Shown piece after piece: positions 15,401 to 25,997 of a stretch of DNA of 64,000 bases. The translations under genes were made by a program, and so were the position numbers. The notes under the pieces are model-generated. The model worked only from the letters and a program-made list of their open reading frames with translations. It made no database searches and had not been told where the DNA came from. Numbering within the stretch: the stretch's first letter is position 1; every line of letters starts with the position of its first letter. The DNA is from Streptomyces buecherae (GTDB taxonomy: Bacteria > Actinomycetota > Actinomycetes > Streptomycetales > Streptomycetaceae): the NCBI RefSeq assembly GCF_014295035.1, contig NZ_CP060404.1, positions 724,001 to 788,000 on the forward strand. Direction: 5' to 3'.

Positions 15401-18400
15401 TGGGCGGTGAGCGCGGCCCGGCCCAGGTAGCCGCGGGCCACGCCGGCGCCGGCCAGGTACAGCTCGCCGGTCAGGCCCGTGGGCACCGGGGCCAGCGCGC
15501 GGTCCAGGACGTAGGCGCGGGTGTTCCACAGCGGGCGGCCGACCGGCGGCGCGCCGGCGTCGCCGGGCCTGATGACGGCGGCGGTGGACCAGATGGTGGT
15601 CTCGGTGGGCCCGTACAGGTTGACCACCCGCCCGCCGAGGGCGACCAGTTCCGCCGCCAGGTCGGGCGGCAGGGCCTCGCCGCCGCTGAGCACGTGTAGG
15701 CCGCGCGGCGCTTCGGGGTCGGCCTCCAGCAGCGCGCGCCACAGCGAGGGCGTGGCCTGGACGAGGGTGGCGCCGCTGGTGCGCAGCAGGGTGGCGAGCA
15801 GCGCGGGGTCGCGCACCTCGGCGCGGCTGGCCAGGACGACGGTGCCGCCACGGGCCAGTGGCAGGAAGAGTTCGAGCACGGAGATGTCGAAGCCGACGGT
15901 GGTCACCGCGAGGAGCCGCTCGTCGCCCGTGAGGCCGAGTTCGTCCCGCAGGCAGGCGAGGAGGTTGGCGACGGCCGCGCGCGGCACCGCCACGCCCTTG
16001 GGGCGGCCGGTGGAGCCCGAGGTGTAGATGACGTACGCGCTGTGCAGCGGGTGCGCGGCGCGGGGCCGGGTCAGCGGCTCGGCCACGGCCAGCAGCGCGG
16101 CGGTCGACTCGTCGTCCAGCACGATCGGGCGCGCCGCGAACAGCGGATCGGGGCCCTCGGCCGGTGCCGGGCCGTCGGCGGTGGCGCGGTCGGTGACCAG
16201 GAGGGCCGGGGCGGCGTCGGCGAGCATGTACGCGATGCGCTCGGCCGGGAAGTCGGGGTCGAGGGGCAGGTAGGCGGCGCCGGTGCGGGCCACCGCGAGC
16301 AGGGTGACCAGCAGGTCGGCGCCGCGCGGCAGCAGCACGCCGACCAGGTCGCCGGGGCCCGCGCCGCGCGCGGCCAACAGGCCGGCCAACCGGGCCGCGC
16401 GGGCGTCGAGTTCGCGGTAGTCGAGCCGGTCGCGGCCGGCCAGCAGGGCGATGCGGTCCGGGGTGCGCGCCGCCTGGGCGGCGACCAGGTCGGCGATGCC
16501 GGCAGGGGGCACGTCGCGTTCTGCGCCGCCGGGCGCGGCCAGCAGCCGGCGCCGCTCGGCCGGGCCCGTGACGTCCACGGTGGTGACGACGGACTCGGGG
16601 CGCTCGGTGACCGCGTCGAGGAGGCGCAGCAGCGCGGCCACCAGGCGGCGCACGTCGGACGCCTCGAACAGGTCGCTGGCGTACTCGACCTGGCCGCTCG
16701 CGCGGCCGGTGGCCGGGTCCTCGGTCACCGTGATCTGCAGGTCGAACTTGGCCGTGCCGGTCTCCACCAGGCGCGGGCGCCCCTCCTGGCCGGGGAACGG
16801 CTCGTCCGCCGCGAACTCCTCACGCACCGCGAGCAGCACCTGGAACAGCGGGCTCAGCTCCCGGCCGCGCGTCGGGTTCAGCTCCTCGACCACGCGCTCG
16901 AAGGGCACCTCCTGGTGGGCCATCGCCGCCAGGTCCACGTCCCGCACCCGGGCGAGCAGGTCGAGGAAGGTGGGCTGGCCGCTCAGGTCGACGCGCGGCA
17001 CCAGGGTGTTGATGAAGAACCCCACCAGGTCGTCCAGGGCGGCGTCGCCGCGCCCCGCGACCGGCACCCCGACGGGGATGTCCTGGCCCGCGCCGAGCCG
17101 GGACAGGGTGGCGGCCAGCGCGGCGTGCACCACCATGAAGGTGCTGGTGCGGGTGCGCAGCGCCAGCTCCCTGACCCGGACGTAGACCCGCGGATCGAGG
17201 GTGAAGCGCTCCACGTCGCCGCGCCCGGTGGGGTGTTGGGGCGTCGGCCGGGCCCACGGCAGGGCGATCCGCTCCGGGGCGCCGGCCAACCGCGCGCGCC
17301 AGTACGCGAGGGACTCGGCCTCCCGTTCGGCGGCGCCCGCGCGCTGCCACAGGGCGTAGTCGGCGTAGCTCACGGGCAGCGGAGCGGCGGTGGGCGCGGC
17401 CCCGGCCAGGCGGGCGCGGTAGCCGGCGGCCAGGTCGCGCAGCAGCGGCGGCAGCGACCACTCGTCGCCGGCGATGTGGTGCAGCACGAGCAGCAGGGTG
17501 TGCCGCTCGGGGGTGAGCGAGAAGACGTGGGCGCGCAGCGGCAGTTCCCGCTCGATGGCGAACGGCTGGCGCGCCGCGTCCGCGATGGCCCGTTCCAGCT
17601 CGTCCTCGGCGACGTTCGTCACGGTCATCGGGACGACGGCCTCCGGGACGGGCAGCACCCGCTGATGGGGCTCGGCGTCGGCGCCGGTCACGGCGGGGAA
17701 GACGGTGCGCAGCACCTCGTGCCGCTCGGTCAGGTCGCGCAGAGCGGCGCGTAGCGCGGCCGGGTCGAGCGGGCCGTTGACCCGCACCGCGAGCGGCACG
17801 TTGTAGGTGGCCGTCGGGCCGTCGGCCTGGTGCAGGAACCACAGCCGGCGTTGGCCGGCCGACAGCGGCAGGCGGGCCGGGCGCGGCTGGGAGGTGAGCG
17901 GCGCGCGGGCGGTGCGGGCCCGCTCCAGCTCGCCGGCCAGGGCCGCCGCGCTGGGGTGGTCGAACAGGGCGCGTACGGGCAGCTCCGTACCGGCCTCGGC
18001 GCGCAGCGCGGCCACCACCCGGGCGGCGGTCAGCGAGTGTCCGCCCAGGGCGAAGAAGTCGTCGTCGGCGCCGACCTCGGGCAGCCCGAGCACCCGTGCG
18101 AACAGGCCGCACAGCAGGCGCTCGGCGTCGGTCGCCGGCGCTCGGCCGGCGGGCCGCGCCCGCCGGCCGGGGGCGGGCAGGGCGTTGCGGTCGAGCTTTC
18201 CGTTGGGGGTACGGGGCAGTCGCGCGAGCGGCACCACGAGTTCGGGTACGGCGTACCCGGGCAGCGCGCCGGCCAGATGCGCCCGCAGCGCCGCGACGGC
18301 CTCGGCCGGCACGGGGCTCCCGGCACCCGCCTGCTCCGTCTGCTCCGTCAGGACGCAGTACGCCACCAGCGCGAGCGCCGCGCCCTCCTCCCCTCCCTCC

Positions 18401-21183
18401 TCGCCCAGCGGCCTGGCGACCACGGCGGCCTCGCGCACCAGCGGGTGGGTGAGGAGTGCCGTCTCGATCTCGCCCGGCTCGACGCGGTGGCCGCGGATCT
18501 TGAGCTGCTGGTCCACCCGGCCGCGCAGGTCCAGGGTGCCGTCGGCGCGCCAACGGGCGAGGTCACCGGTGCGGTACATGCGCGCGCCCGCGGGCCCGAA
18601 CGGGTCGGCCACGAACCGCTCGGCGCTCAGCCCGGGCCGCCCGAGGTAGCCGAGCGCGACGCCGGTGCCCGCGATGTACAGCTCGCCGGTCGCGCCCGGA
18701 GGCAGCGGCGTGAGCGCGGCGTCGAGCACGTACAGGCGGGTGTTCCAGATCGGGCCCCCGGCGTGCGGCGCGGTCGTCGTCTCGGACGCGATGCACGGGG
18801 TGCGGCTCACCTCGCCCGCGCTGGACCAGATGGTGGTCTCGGTCGGCCCGTAGAGGTTGACCACCGACGAGCCGAGCCCGGCCAGCCGTCCGGCGAGGTC
18901 CGGGGGCAGCGGCTCGCCGCCGGTCAGCACCCGCAGGCCGACGACGGCCTCGGGCGCGGCGTCGGTCAGGGCCCGCCACAACGACGGCGTGGCCTGCATG
19001 ACTGTCGGTTGGGTGGCGTCGATCAGGTCGCGCAGCAGGAACGGGTCGCGCACCTGCTCGGCGCCTGCCAGCAGCACGGTGCCGCCGGCCAGCAGCGGCG
19101 TGAACAGCTCCAGGGCGGCGATGTCGAAGGAGACGGTGGTCACCGCGAGCAGCCGGTCATCGGCCGTGAGGGGCAGCTCCGCGCGCAGGGCGGCCAGCAG
19201 GTTGGCCAGCGCGCGCCGGGGCACGACCACGCCCTTGGGCAGGCCGGTGGAGCCGGAGGTGTAGATCACGTACGCGGGGTGTTCGCCGTGCGCGGGGCCG
19301 GCCGGCGCCGCGTCGTCGCCGGGCGCGTGGGGTGCGGCCGGCGCGTCGGGGGCCGGCTCGGTGCCCAGCACCGTCCACGGGCCGGCGGCCACCGCCGCCG
19401 CGCAGGCCGCGCCCACCGCGTGCGGATCGCTGACCACGGCGACCGGGGCCGCGTCGCGCAGCATGTGCCCGATCCGGTCGGCGGGATAGTCCGGGTCGAC
19501 GGGGACGTAGCCGGCGCCGCCGCGCACCACCGCGAGCAGCGCGACCAGCAGGTCGGGCGTCCTGGGCAACGCCACGGCCACCAGGCGCCCGGGCCCGGCC
19601 CCGTGCGCCCGCAGTCGCCGACTCAACGCATCGACCCTGCGGTCGAGTTCGGCGTACGTCACCACCTGGTCGCCGCCGCGCACGGCCACCGCGTCCGGCC
19701 GCTCCCGGGCCCAGGTGGCCAGGGCGGCGTCCAGGTCGGCGCCCGCCTGCCCGCCGGCGCCCGGCGCGTTGAACTCCGTGAGCACCTGGTGGCGCTCGGC
19801 CGCGCCCAGCGTTTCGACCCTGCCCGTGGGCGCCGTGGCGTCGGCCCGCGCGAGGCGGGCAAGGAGTGCGGTGAACCGCTCGGCGTGCGTGGCGAGTTCG
19901 GTCGCGGAGTAGAGGGCGGGGTTGGCGTCCAGGGTCAGCGCGAGGCCGCCGGTGGGCATGCCGCTGACGGTCAGCGTCAGGTCGTCGACGGCGCCGGCGG
20001 CCAGGTAGTGCGTGGTGCCGGTGGCGGCGCCGAAGCGCAGCTCGGGCGGGAAGGGCTTGACGTTGATCTGCGGCCCGACCAGCCTGCGGCCCGCGCCGAA
20101 AAGGCCGAGGTCACGACGGAGTTGTTCGCCTCGGTAGCGCTGGTGGCGGCGCTGGGCGCGCAGTAGTTCGGTCACCCGGCGCACCTGGGCGGCCAGCGGG
20201 GCGCCCTCGGTGACGGGGACACGCAGCGGTACGACGTTGACGGCGGTGGCGGGCACCCGGGCCAGCGGCGTGCCGGTGCGGTTCATCACCGGCAGCCCGA
20301 GTACGACGTCGTGGGTGCCGGTGAGGCGGGCGAGGTAGAGCGCGCTGGCCGCGAACACCGCCTCCGGCCACGAGGCGCGGCACGCCTTGGCGAAGCGTTC
20401 CAGCGCGGCGGCCTGGTCCGCGTCCAGCCGGCCGCGGTGGCGCAGGAAGGTGTGCCCGGGGGGCGCGGTGCGCTCGGTGAGCGAGGTCGGCCGGGGCCGG
20501 TCGGCGAGCAGGCCGTGCCAGAACGCGGCGTCGGCCCGCTGCCCGTCGGAGCCCTCGTACGCCTGGTCGGCGGCGATCGCGTCGCGGATCGACCCGAACG
20601 GGTTGGCGGGCGGCGTGGCGCCGGCCGCCAGCGCCTCGTAGACGGCGGCGACGCGCTGGGCCAACTGGAAGAAGCCGTAGCCGTCGAGGAGGATGTGGTG
20701 GCAGCGGTGGTACCACAGCCAACGCCGCTCGCCGACGCGCAACAGCGCGTGCCGCACCAGGTCGCCGCCCTCCAGCTGGACCGGCACCGCCCGGTCACCG
20801 TCCATCCACGCCGCGGCCACCGCGTCCGGGTCCGCCTCACCGCGCAGGTCGACGCGCAGCGGCGGCGCGGGCGGCGCTCCCCCCAGCTCCTGCCAGACCG
20901 CCGCGCCCCCGGCCCCGGGCAATCCGCCATTTAGCTGACCAGCCGTCAATTCCCTTTCGGGTGAAGCCTCTTCGGCCTCCGTGGTGAAGCGCACCGCGAG
21001 CCCGTCCGCCTCGGCGATGGCGTGCTCCAGCGCCGCGAGGAACGCCCGCTCGTCGAGGGCGCCCCGGATCTCGACGTACTCCGCGGTGAGGTAGGCGGGG
21101 CTGGCCGGGTCGAGTTGCTGGGCGGACCACAGTCCGAGCTGGGCCGCGGTGAGCGGCAGGCGGGTGGCGCGGCGTTGACTCAT
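3397..21183 (-). CDS. Five-module siderophore NRPS (C-A-T)x5-E, 5928 aa
   Basis: Assembly-line synthetase with the order C1-A1-T1, C2-A2-T2, C3-A3-T3, C4-A4-T4, C5-A5-T5-E. YTSGSTG motifs lie near residues 641, 1720, 2773, 3874 and 4957. Carrier serines lie near 1048, 2106, 3183 (GGHS), 4280 and 5346 (GGDS). The C-terminal epimerase carries [10 protein letters not shown] near 5537. Pocket codes I read are A1 DILQLGLIWK (Gly), A2 DILQLGLIWK (Gly), A3 DFWSVGMVHK (Thr-like), A4 DVWHFSLVDK (Ser, as in EntF), and A5 DAMLVGAACK (not assigned). The protein opens directly with a condensation domain (HHILLDG near 161) resembling EntF, so an externally activated acyl or aryl starter is likely. No starter ligase is in the window. 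Predicted chain: acyl-Gly-Gly-Thr-Ser-D-X. SD GGGAG precedes the ATG. The C-terminal tail is low-complexity Pro/Ala/Asp repeats that act as a linker. Confidence 0.95.
3489..3542. repeat. 21-bp tandem repeat in NRPS linker
   Basis: Two exact and one diverging copy of a 21-bp unit at 3489, 3510 and 3531. They lie in the coding sequence of the C-terminal tail of NRPS 1 and encode Pro/Ala/Glu/Arg-rich heptads (RPAPAEP). This is a flexible interpeptide linker, so copy number probably varies among strains. Confidence 0.8.
3586..3633. repeat. 9-bp tandem repeat encoding (DPA)n in NRPS linker
   Basis: Five near-identical 9-bp units encode Asp-Pro-Ala repeats between the epimerase domain and the C-terminus of NRPS 1. 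Units nearest the epimerase use GACCCAGCC and the distal ones use GATCCGGCC, so the array seems to have grown by slippage. It is likely an extended, negatively charged spacer. Confidence 0.8.
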
Positions 21184-21333
21184 GCGGAATCTCCCAGCGG
21201 TACAGCTCGTACGGCCATGACGGAACGGGGCGCGGCGGTGGCCGGGCGCGCGGAGGGAACCGTCCGCCCGGGGGCGGGCGACGGGATGTGCGGTGGCGCC
21301 GTGCGGCGGTGGGTGGACCCGGGGGCTTCGGGG

Positions 21334-23352
21334 TTAGTGGCCGTGGGCCGGGCCGGCGCCGTGGCCGGGCGGCGCGGCGGCGAGCACCTCGGGCGGCATG
21401 ATGACGAAGGGGCGCATCATCATCATGTCCTCGTGCTCGTAGATGTGGCAGTGGTGCATGAAGCGGCCCGCGGGGCCGGTGAACTCGGCGGCCACGTTGA
21501 CCATTTCGCCGGGGCCGAGGCTGATGACGTCCTTGGGTCCGCGCTCGCCGGGGGTGAGCGTGCTGCCGCCCTTGCGCTTGAGGGGTGAGGTGGTGCCGGC
21601 GCCGTAGCCGCCGCCGGGCAGTTCGAAGAACTCGAAGGTGCTGACGTCGTACCGGTCCCGGCCGAGTGCCTGGAAGGCGACCGCGTGCAGGTGCATCGGG
21701 TGCGGGTAGCTGCCCTCGGACTTCTCCAGGCTGAGGAAGCTCCAGCGCTCGGTGGAGCCGCTGGGCACGGTGAAGCGCACCGGGTCCTCGAAGGTGTTGG
21801 AGACCCGCTTGTAGGTGTGCACGGTGCCGTCGGGGTGCTCGAACTGAATCACGCCGTCGATGGGGAAGGGCCCGTCGGGCGCCTTGACCCGCTCCATCTC
21901 CCACAGCTCCGGGTCCTTGGGGTAGACCGGCGTGACCACGACCATGCGTGGGGTCGCGTCGGCCACGTCCGCCTCGGTGCGCCGGCGGTAGGAGGGCGAG
22001 AGGGTCGCGCCCGGCGCGGGGGCGATGGCGCCGCCGTGGCTGGCGCGCGAGGCGACGCGGAACTCCATCATGTCGGGCCTCGCGCCCGGCTCGGGCAGCG
22101 CGTTGACCAGCCGCAGCCTGCGTCCGCGCAGCGCGCGGAAGTCCACCAGCAGGTCGGCGCGTTCGGCCGGGGTGAGGGTGATGCCCTCCCCCAGCGGCAC
22201 GGGCTTCGGCAGCAGGCCCGCGTCCCCGCCGATCTGGAGGAAGGCGCCCGCCGGGATGGGCTTGTCGTCCTCGTCCACGACGCGCAGCCGGTACGGCCGG
22301 TTGTTGGCGGCGTTCAGGGCCCGGAAGCGGTACCAGCGGGCCTCGACGTCCAGGTGTGGCCAGATCACCCCGTTGACGAGGGTGTAGGGGCCGGTGAAGG
22401 GCCGGACCAGTTCGTACGGGTCGTCGGCGACGACGATGCCCTTGTAGAGCAGGTCACCGGTCAGCTCGCCGCTCTCGTCGGCGTCGAGGTTGCGGTCGTA
22501 GAAGACCAGGGGTATCTCGTGCTCGCCCGCCGGCAGGTCCAGCGCGTCCTCCTCCTCGTCGCGGATGAGGTAGGTGCCGGCGCCGAGCCCGGTCATCACG
22601 TTCAGGTGCGTGATGTGCATGGCGTGGTCGTGGTACCAGAAGTGGCCGGCCGGTTGGTCGTTGGGGTACTCGGCCAGTTGGGCGTGTCCGGGTGATATCG
22701 CGTTCTCGGCCCAGCCGTCGTTGCCGCCGCCGGTGACCGCCCCGTGCAGGTGGACCACGGCCCACGGTGGGAGCGCGGCGACCTCCTTACGGGGCGTGCC
22801 GCCCTCGCGGCCCGGCCGGTCCCACATCAGCGGCTGTTCGGGGTCGTACGCGAAGGGGACCCGCACCGCGGTCACCGGGAAGTCGCCTTCGAGGTGGTTC
22901 TCCCAGGCGACCCGCAGCCGCCGGCCGCGCCGCACCTCGATGGTGGGCCCGAGGTGGCTGCCGCCGTAGGTCCACAGGTGGGTGGCGGGCAGTGCCCGGT
23001 GCAGCCGTACCCGGGCCCGCTCCAGCGGCAGCGTGAGCGTCTCGCGCGGGCGCAGCACGCGCGGGATCGGCAGCGGGTCGAGGAAGGGTCTCAGGGTGCG
23101 CAGGGCCGCCGCCGCCCGGGCCGCCCGGGCCGCGGTGGGGCCCGCCGGGCGGGTGGCCGGCAGGTTCGGCAGGTCCCGTACGGGGGTGCCGAGCGCGGCG
23201 GTCATCAGGTCGGGCCGGGGGCCGGCGGCGCGCGCCGCCGAGGCCCCCGGCACCGCCGCCGCGACCCCGATGGCGAGCCCGCCGACGGCACCGGCGCCGG
23301 CGAGGAAGTGCCGTCTGCCCAGGCCGCTACGGGGCTTCGGCGTAAAGCTCAT
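21334..23352 (-). CDS. Tat-exported multicopper oxidase, CotA/phenoxazinone-synthase type
   Basis: A 672-aa multicopper oxidase. The N-terminus has a twin-arginine signal ([16 protein letters not shown]), so the enzyme should be exported folded with copper. All four copper-ligand clusters are visible: HLHG near residue 200, [10 protein letters not shown] near 237, HPMHLHAV near 550, and [13 protein letters not shown] near 632. The last holds the type 1 Cys, His and axial Met in the spacing known for CotA. Family members oxidise phenols, catechols or metal ions with O2. The start is ATG 23352, overlapping the MbtH stop by four bases (ATGA); an upstream in-frame extension would run across MbtH. 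NRPS 1 starts 150 bp downstream. Inference: co-expression under iron limitation suggests action on a catecholate siderophore or its ferrous/ferric forms, as reported for CueO with enterobactin, or oxidative tailoring of the product. Confidence 0.9.
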   Translation of the reverse strand: MSFTPKPRSGLGRRHFLAGAGAVGGLAIGVAAAVPGASAARAAGPRPDLMTAALGTPVRDLPNLPATRPAGPTAARAARAAAALRTLRPFLDPLPIPRVLRPRETLTLPLERARVRLHRALPATHLWTYGGSHLGPTIEVRRGRRLRVAWENHLEGDFPVTAVRVPFAYDPEQPLMWDRPGREGGTPRKEVAALPPWAVVHLHGAVTGGGNDGWAENAISPGHAQLAEYPNDQPAGHFWYHDHAMHITHLNVMTGLGAGTYLIRDEEEDALDLPAGEHEIPLVFYDRNLDADESGELTGDLLYKGIVVADDPYELVRPFTGPYTLVNGVIWPHLDVEARWYRFRALNAANNRPYRLRVVDEDDKPIPAGAFLQIGGDAGLLPKPVPLGEGITLTPAERADLLVDFRALRGRRLRLVNALPEPGARPDMMEFRVASRASHGGAIAPAPGATLSPSYRRRTEADVADATPRMVVVTPVYPKDPELWEMERVKAPDGPFPIDGVIQFEHPDGTVHTYKRVSNTFEDPVRFTVPSGSTERWSFLSLEKSEGSYPHPMHLHAVAFQALGRDRYDVSTFEFFELPGGGYGAGTTSPLKRKGGSTLTPGERGPKDVISLGPGEMVNVAAEFTGPAGRFMHHCHIYEHEDMMMMRPFVIMPPEVLAAAPPGHGAGPAHGH

Positions 23353-23579
23353 GACGGGTCGTCGGCCATGCTCGCGATGAGGCTCTTGGGCCGCAGGTCG
23401 GTCCAGTTCTGCTCGATGTAGTCCAGGCACGCCTGCCGGGTGTCCTCGGGGTGGACGACGGTCCAACCCTCGGGTACGTCAACGAAGTTGGGCCACAGCG
23501 AGTGCTGACCCTCGTCGTTGGCGAGCACCAGGTACACCCCGTCTTCGTCCTCGAACGGATTGGTCACCGAAACCTCCAC
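23349..23579 (-). CDS. MbtH-like protein
   Basis: A 76-aa MbtH-family protein, first gene of the leftward NRPS operon. The family signature is complete: NPFEDED near the start, EGQHSLWP in the middle, then [16 protein letters not shown] and RPKSL. MbtH proteins bind adenylation domains and support their folding or activity, so this one presumably serves the two NRPSs downstream. The start lies 35 bp from an iron box at 23615-23633, which predicts iron-repressed expression. Its TGA overlaps the oxidase ATG. Confidence 0.95.
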   Translation of the reverse strand: MEVSVTNPFEDEDGVYLVLANDEGQHSLWPNFVDVPEGWTVVHPEDTRQACLDYIEQNWTDLRPKSLIASMADDPS

Positions 23580-23614
23580 GTCGTCGGCCGGTCCGCGACA
23601 CCCGGACCTGCAAT

Positions 23615-23633
23615 TTAGGTAAGCCTAACCTTG
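23615..23633 (-). promoter_or_regulatory. Iron box (DmdR/IdeR-type operator) for the NRPS operon
   Basis: The 19-bp sequence TTAGGTAAGCCTAACCTTG closely matches the actinobacterial iron box TTAGGTTAGGCTAACCTAA, with the AGGT-AGCCT-ACCT palindrome preserved. It sits in the 109-bp gap between the second FecCD gene and MbtH, immediately upstream of MbtH. Fe-loaded DmdR1/IdeR repressors bind such sites. Confidence 0.88.
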
Positions 23634-23688
23634 CTTTTTCGTTTGCTTCAAGAGCCGCAAAGGAGTGCTGGTTCACATCGCGGAACGG

Positions 23689-24843
23689 CTAACGCCGTCC
23701 CTCGCCGCGCCGGTTGAACAGCACCCAGGCGAGATAGAGCCCGCCGAGCACGGCTGTCGTCACGCCCACCGGCAACTGGCTGTTGCGCTGGCTGTCGTCC
23801 ACCACCGCGAGCCACGGCACCCGGTCCCCCACCCACGCCAGCACGGCGAAGAACTGGTTCGACGCCAGGTGCGCGGCCGACAGCAACGCGGCCCCCGTCA
23901 CCCCCGCGGCGACCACGCTCACCCCGGGTGACCTGGTCAGCCGGGCGGCGATCTGCGGGGCGGCCAGGGCCACGAAGGGCACCGGCCCCGCGCTGGCCAC
24001 CGCCACCCCGCACAGCCCGATGCCGAGCACCGTCAGCGCCAGCCGGGCCCGGTCCACCCGCAACCCGAGGCCGCTGGCCAGTTCGTCCCCCAGCTCCAGC
24101 ACGCGCAGTCGCCGCCCGAGCAGCACGGTCGCCGGCAGCAGCACGAGCAGCGCGACCACCATCGTCCGCACCGAGCCCCAGGTCCGCCCGCTGAGCGTGC
24201 CGATGAGCCAGATGTGCGCGTTCTGCGCGCTGTTGAGGGTGGAGCGGGTGAGCAGGTACGAGTTGACGGAGCCGAGCATCGCGGTGACCCCGAGCCCGAT
24301 CAGCACCAGCCGCACCCCGTGCACCCCGCCCTTGCTGGCCAGCAGGTACACCACCAGGGCCGTCAGCAGCCCGCCGCCGATGGCGCCCGTGGCCACCTGG
24401 GCCGCGCTGCCGCCGAAGGCGACGATGACCACGATCGCCCCGGTGGCCGCCCCGCTGTTGAAGCCGATGACGTCCGGGCTGGCCAGCGGGTTGCGGGACA
24501 GGCTCTGGAAGACGGCTCCGCTGATTCCCAGCGCCCCGCCCACCAGGATCGCGAGCAGCGCCTGCGGCAACCGCTCCTGGTTGACGAAGTGCACCGCGAG
24601 CCGGTCGCCGGTGCCGACGAACAGGGCCCGCGCCACGTCGGGCACCGGCACCGGATAGGCCCCCACGCACAGGCTCACGGTCAGCAGCAGCCCGCTGACC
24701 AGCAACCCGACGCCGCACACCCAGGCGGTGCGCGGGTGCGCACGGAAGGAGACCCGGCCCGACCACAGGCTCACCGGCCGGGTGCCCGCGCCCCCCTTCG
24801 CGGCCCGCTCGCGCGCGCGGGGCGCCACGTCCGTTGCCGTCAC
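23689..24843 (-). CDS. Iron-siderophore ABC transporter permease (FecCD family, FepG-like)
   Basis: A 384-aa integral membrane permease of the FecCD/BtuC family with roughly nine hydrophobic segments. Conserved blocks visible include GALGISGAVFQSLSRNPLASP and PVPFVALAAPQIAARL. The GTG start at 24843 overlaps the upstream permease stop (GTGA), indicating a coupled pair forming the heterodimeric import channel. Together with the companion permease it would bring the ferric siderophore across the membrane. No ATPase or binding lipoprotein is adjacent, so these must be encoded elsewhere or off-window. Confidence 0.92.
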   Translation of the reverse strand: MTATDVAPRARERAAKGGAGTRPVSLWSGRVSFRAHPRTAWVCGVGLLVSGLLLTVSLCVGAYPVPVPDVARALFVGTGDRLAVHFVNQERLPQALLAILVGGALGISGAVFQSLSRNPLASPDVIGFNSGAATGAIVVIVAFGGSAAQVATGAIGGGLLTALVVYLLASKGGVHGVRLVLIGLGVTAMLGSVNSYLLTRSTLNSAQNAHIWLIGTLSGRTWGSVRTMVVALLVLLPATVLLGRRLRVLELGDELASGLGLRVDRARLALTVLGIGLCGVAVASAGPVPFVALAAPQIAARLTRSPGVSVVAAGVTGAALLSAAHLASNQFFAVLAWVGDRVPWLAVVDDSQRNSQLPVGVTTAVLGGLYLAWVLFNRRGEGRR

Positions 24844-25988
24844 AGCGACACCTCCTTGCGGCGCCGCACCATCGCGATGAACACCGGCGCCCCGATCACG
24901 GCGGTCACCGCGCCGACCTCCAACTCCCCCCGGGGCAGCACGACGCGCCCCACGATGTCGGCGCCCAGCAGCAGGCAGGGCGCCAGCAGCATCGAGTACG
25001 GCAGCACCCAGCGCAGGTCAGGGCCGGTGAACCAGCGCGCGACCAGCGGAATGACCAGTCCCACGAAGCCGATCGGGCCGGCCGCGGCGGTGGCCGTACC
25101 GGTGAGCAGCGTCACCGCCACCACCCCGAGCAGTCGGGTCCGCGCGATCCTGGCGCCCAGCGCCCGCCCCAGGTCGTCACCGAGCGCCAGCGCGTTCAGC
25201 GGCCGGGCCAGCAGCAGCGCGATCACCAGCCCCACGGTCACGAACGGCAGCATCTGGGGCACCAGGTCCGAGGACCGCCCCGCGAGCGAGCCGACCATCC
25301 AGAACCGCAGGTAGTCGTAGGTGGCCGCGTCGAAGACGGTGAGCCCGGCGATCAGCCCGCTCAGGCTGGCGCTGATCGCGGCGCCGGCCAGCGCGAGCCG
25401 CACCGGCGAGGCGCCACCGCGCCCGGAGGCCCCCAGCACGTAGACGACGACGGTGGTCAGCGCGGCCCCGACGAAGGAGAACCAGACCAGCGTGGGGTAG
25501 CCGCTCACGCCGACCACGCCGAGCCCGAAGACCACCGCGGCCGACGCGCCGGCGTTGACCCCCAGAAGGCCGGGGTCGGCCAGCGGGTTGCGGGTCAGCG
25601 ACTGCATGATCGCCCCGGCCGCGCCGAGCCCGGCGCCGGCCATCAGGCCCACCATGGTGCGCGGCAGCCGCAACTCCTTGATCACCTCGGTGGTGTACGA
25701 GCCGTCGTCCGACCACAGCGCCCGCCACACCTCGGCCAGCGAGGTGTCCTTGGTCCCCACCCACGTGCTGACCACCGTCAGCAGCAGGAGCAACCCACCC
25801 AGGGCCAGCAGTCCGCCGCCGCGCAGGGCGGCGCGGCCCGCGCCGCCGTCGGGCGCGGCCTCCCGGCCGCCGGCGGCGCGGGCACGGGCACGGTCACGGC
25901 CCGGCGTGGTGCTCCCGGGCGCCGGCGGCGAGGCCACGGCGCCCGGGTGACGGGCCGGGCCAGGCGGCCCGGCGGTTGACTGTGCCAC
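24840..25988 (-). CDS. Iron-siderophore ABC transporter permease (FecCD family, FepD-like)
   Basis: A 382-aa FecCD-family permease with an unusually long hydrophilic, Pro/Ala/Arg-rich N-terminal tail of about 55 residues before the first membrane segment. Family blocks include LRLPRTMVGLMAGAGLGAAG, MQSLTRNPLADPGLLGVNAG and GPIGFVGLVIPLVAR. The start is GTG, nine bases after the formyltransferase stop, so the order is formyltransferase, FepD-like, FepG-like in one iron-box-controlled unit. An internal start would remove part of the low-complexity tail; I cannot exclude that. Confidence 0.92.
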   Translation of the reverse strand: MAQSTAGPPGPARHPGAVASPPAPGSTTPGRDRARARAAGGREAAPDGGAGRAALRGGGLLALGGLLLLLTVVSTWVGTKDTSLAEVWRALWSDDGSYTTEVIKELRLPRTMVGLMAGAGLGAAGAIMQSLTRNPLADPGLLGVNAGASAAVVFGLGVVGVSGYPTLVWFSFVGAALTTVVVYVLGASGRGGASPVRLALAGAAISASLSGLIAGLTVFDAATYDYLRFWMVGSLAGRSSDLVPQMLPFVTVGLVIALLLARPLNALALGDDLGRALGARIARTRLLGVVAVTLLTGTATAAAGPIGFVGLVIPLVARWFTGPDLRWVLPYSMLLAPCLLLGADIVGRVVLPRGELEVGAVTAVIGAPVFIAMVRRRKEVSL

Positions 25989-25997
25989 GGCGTTGAC

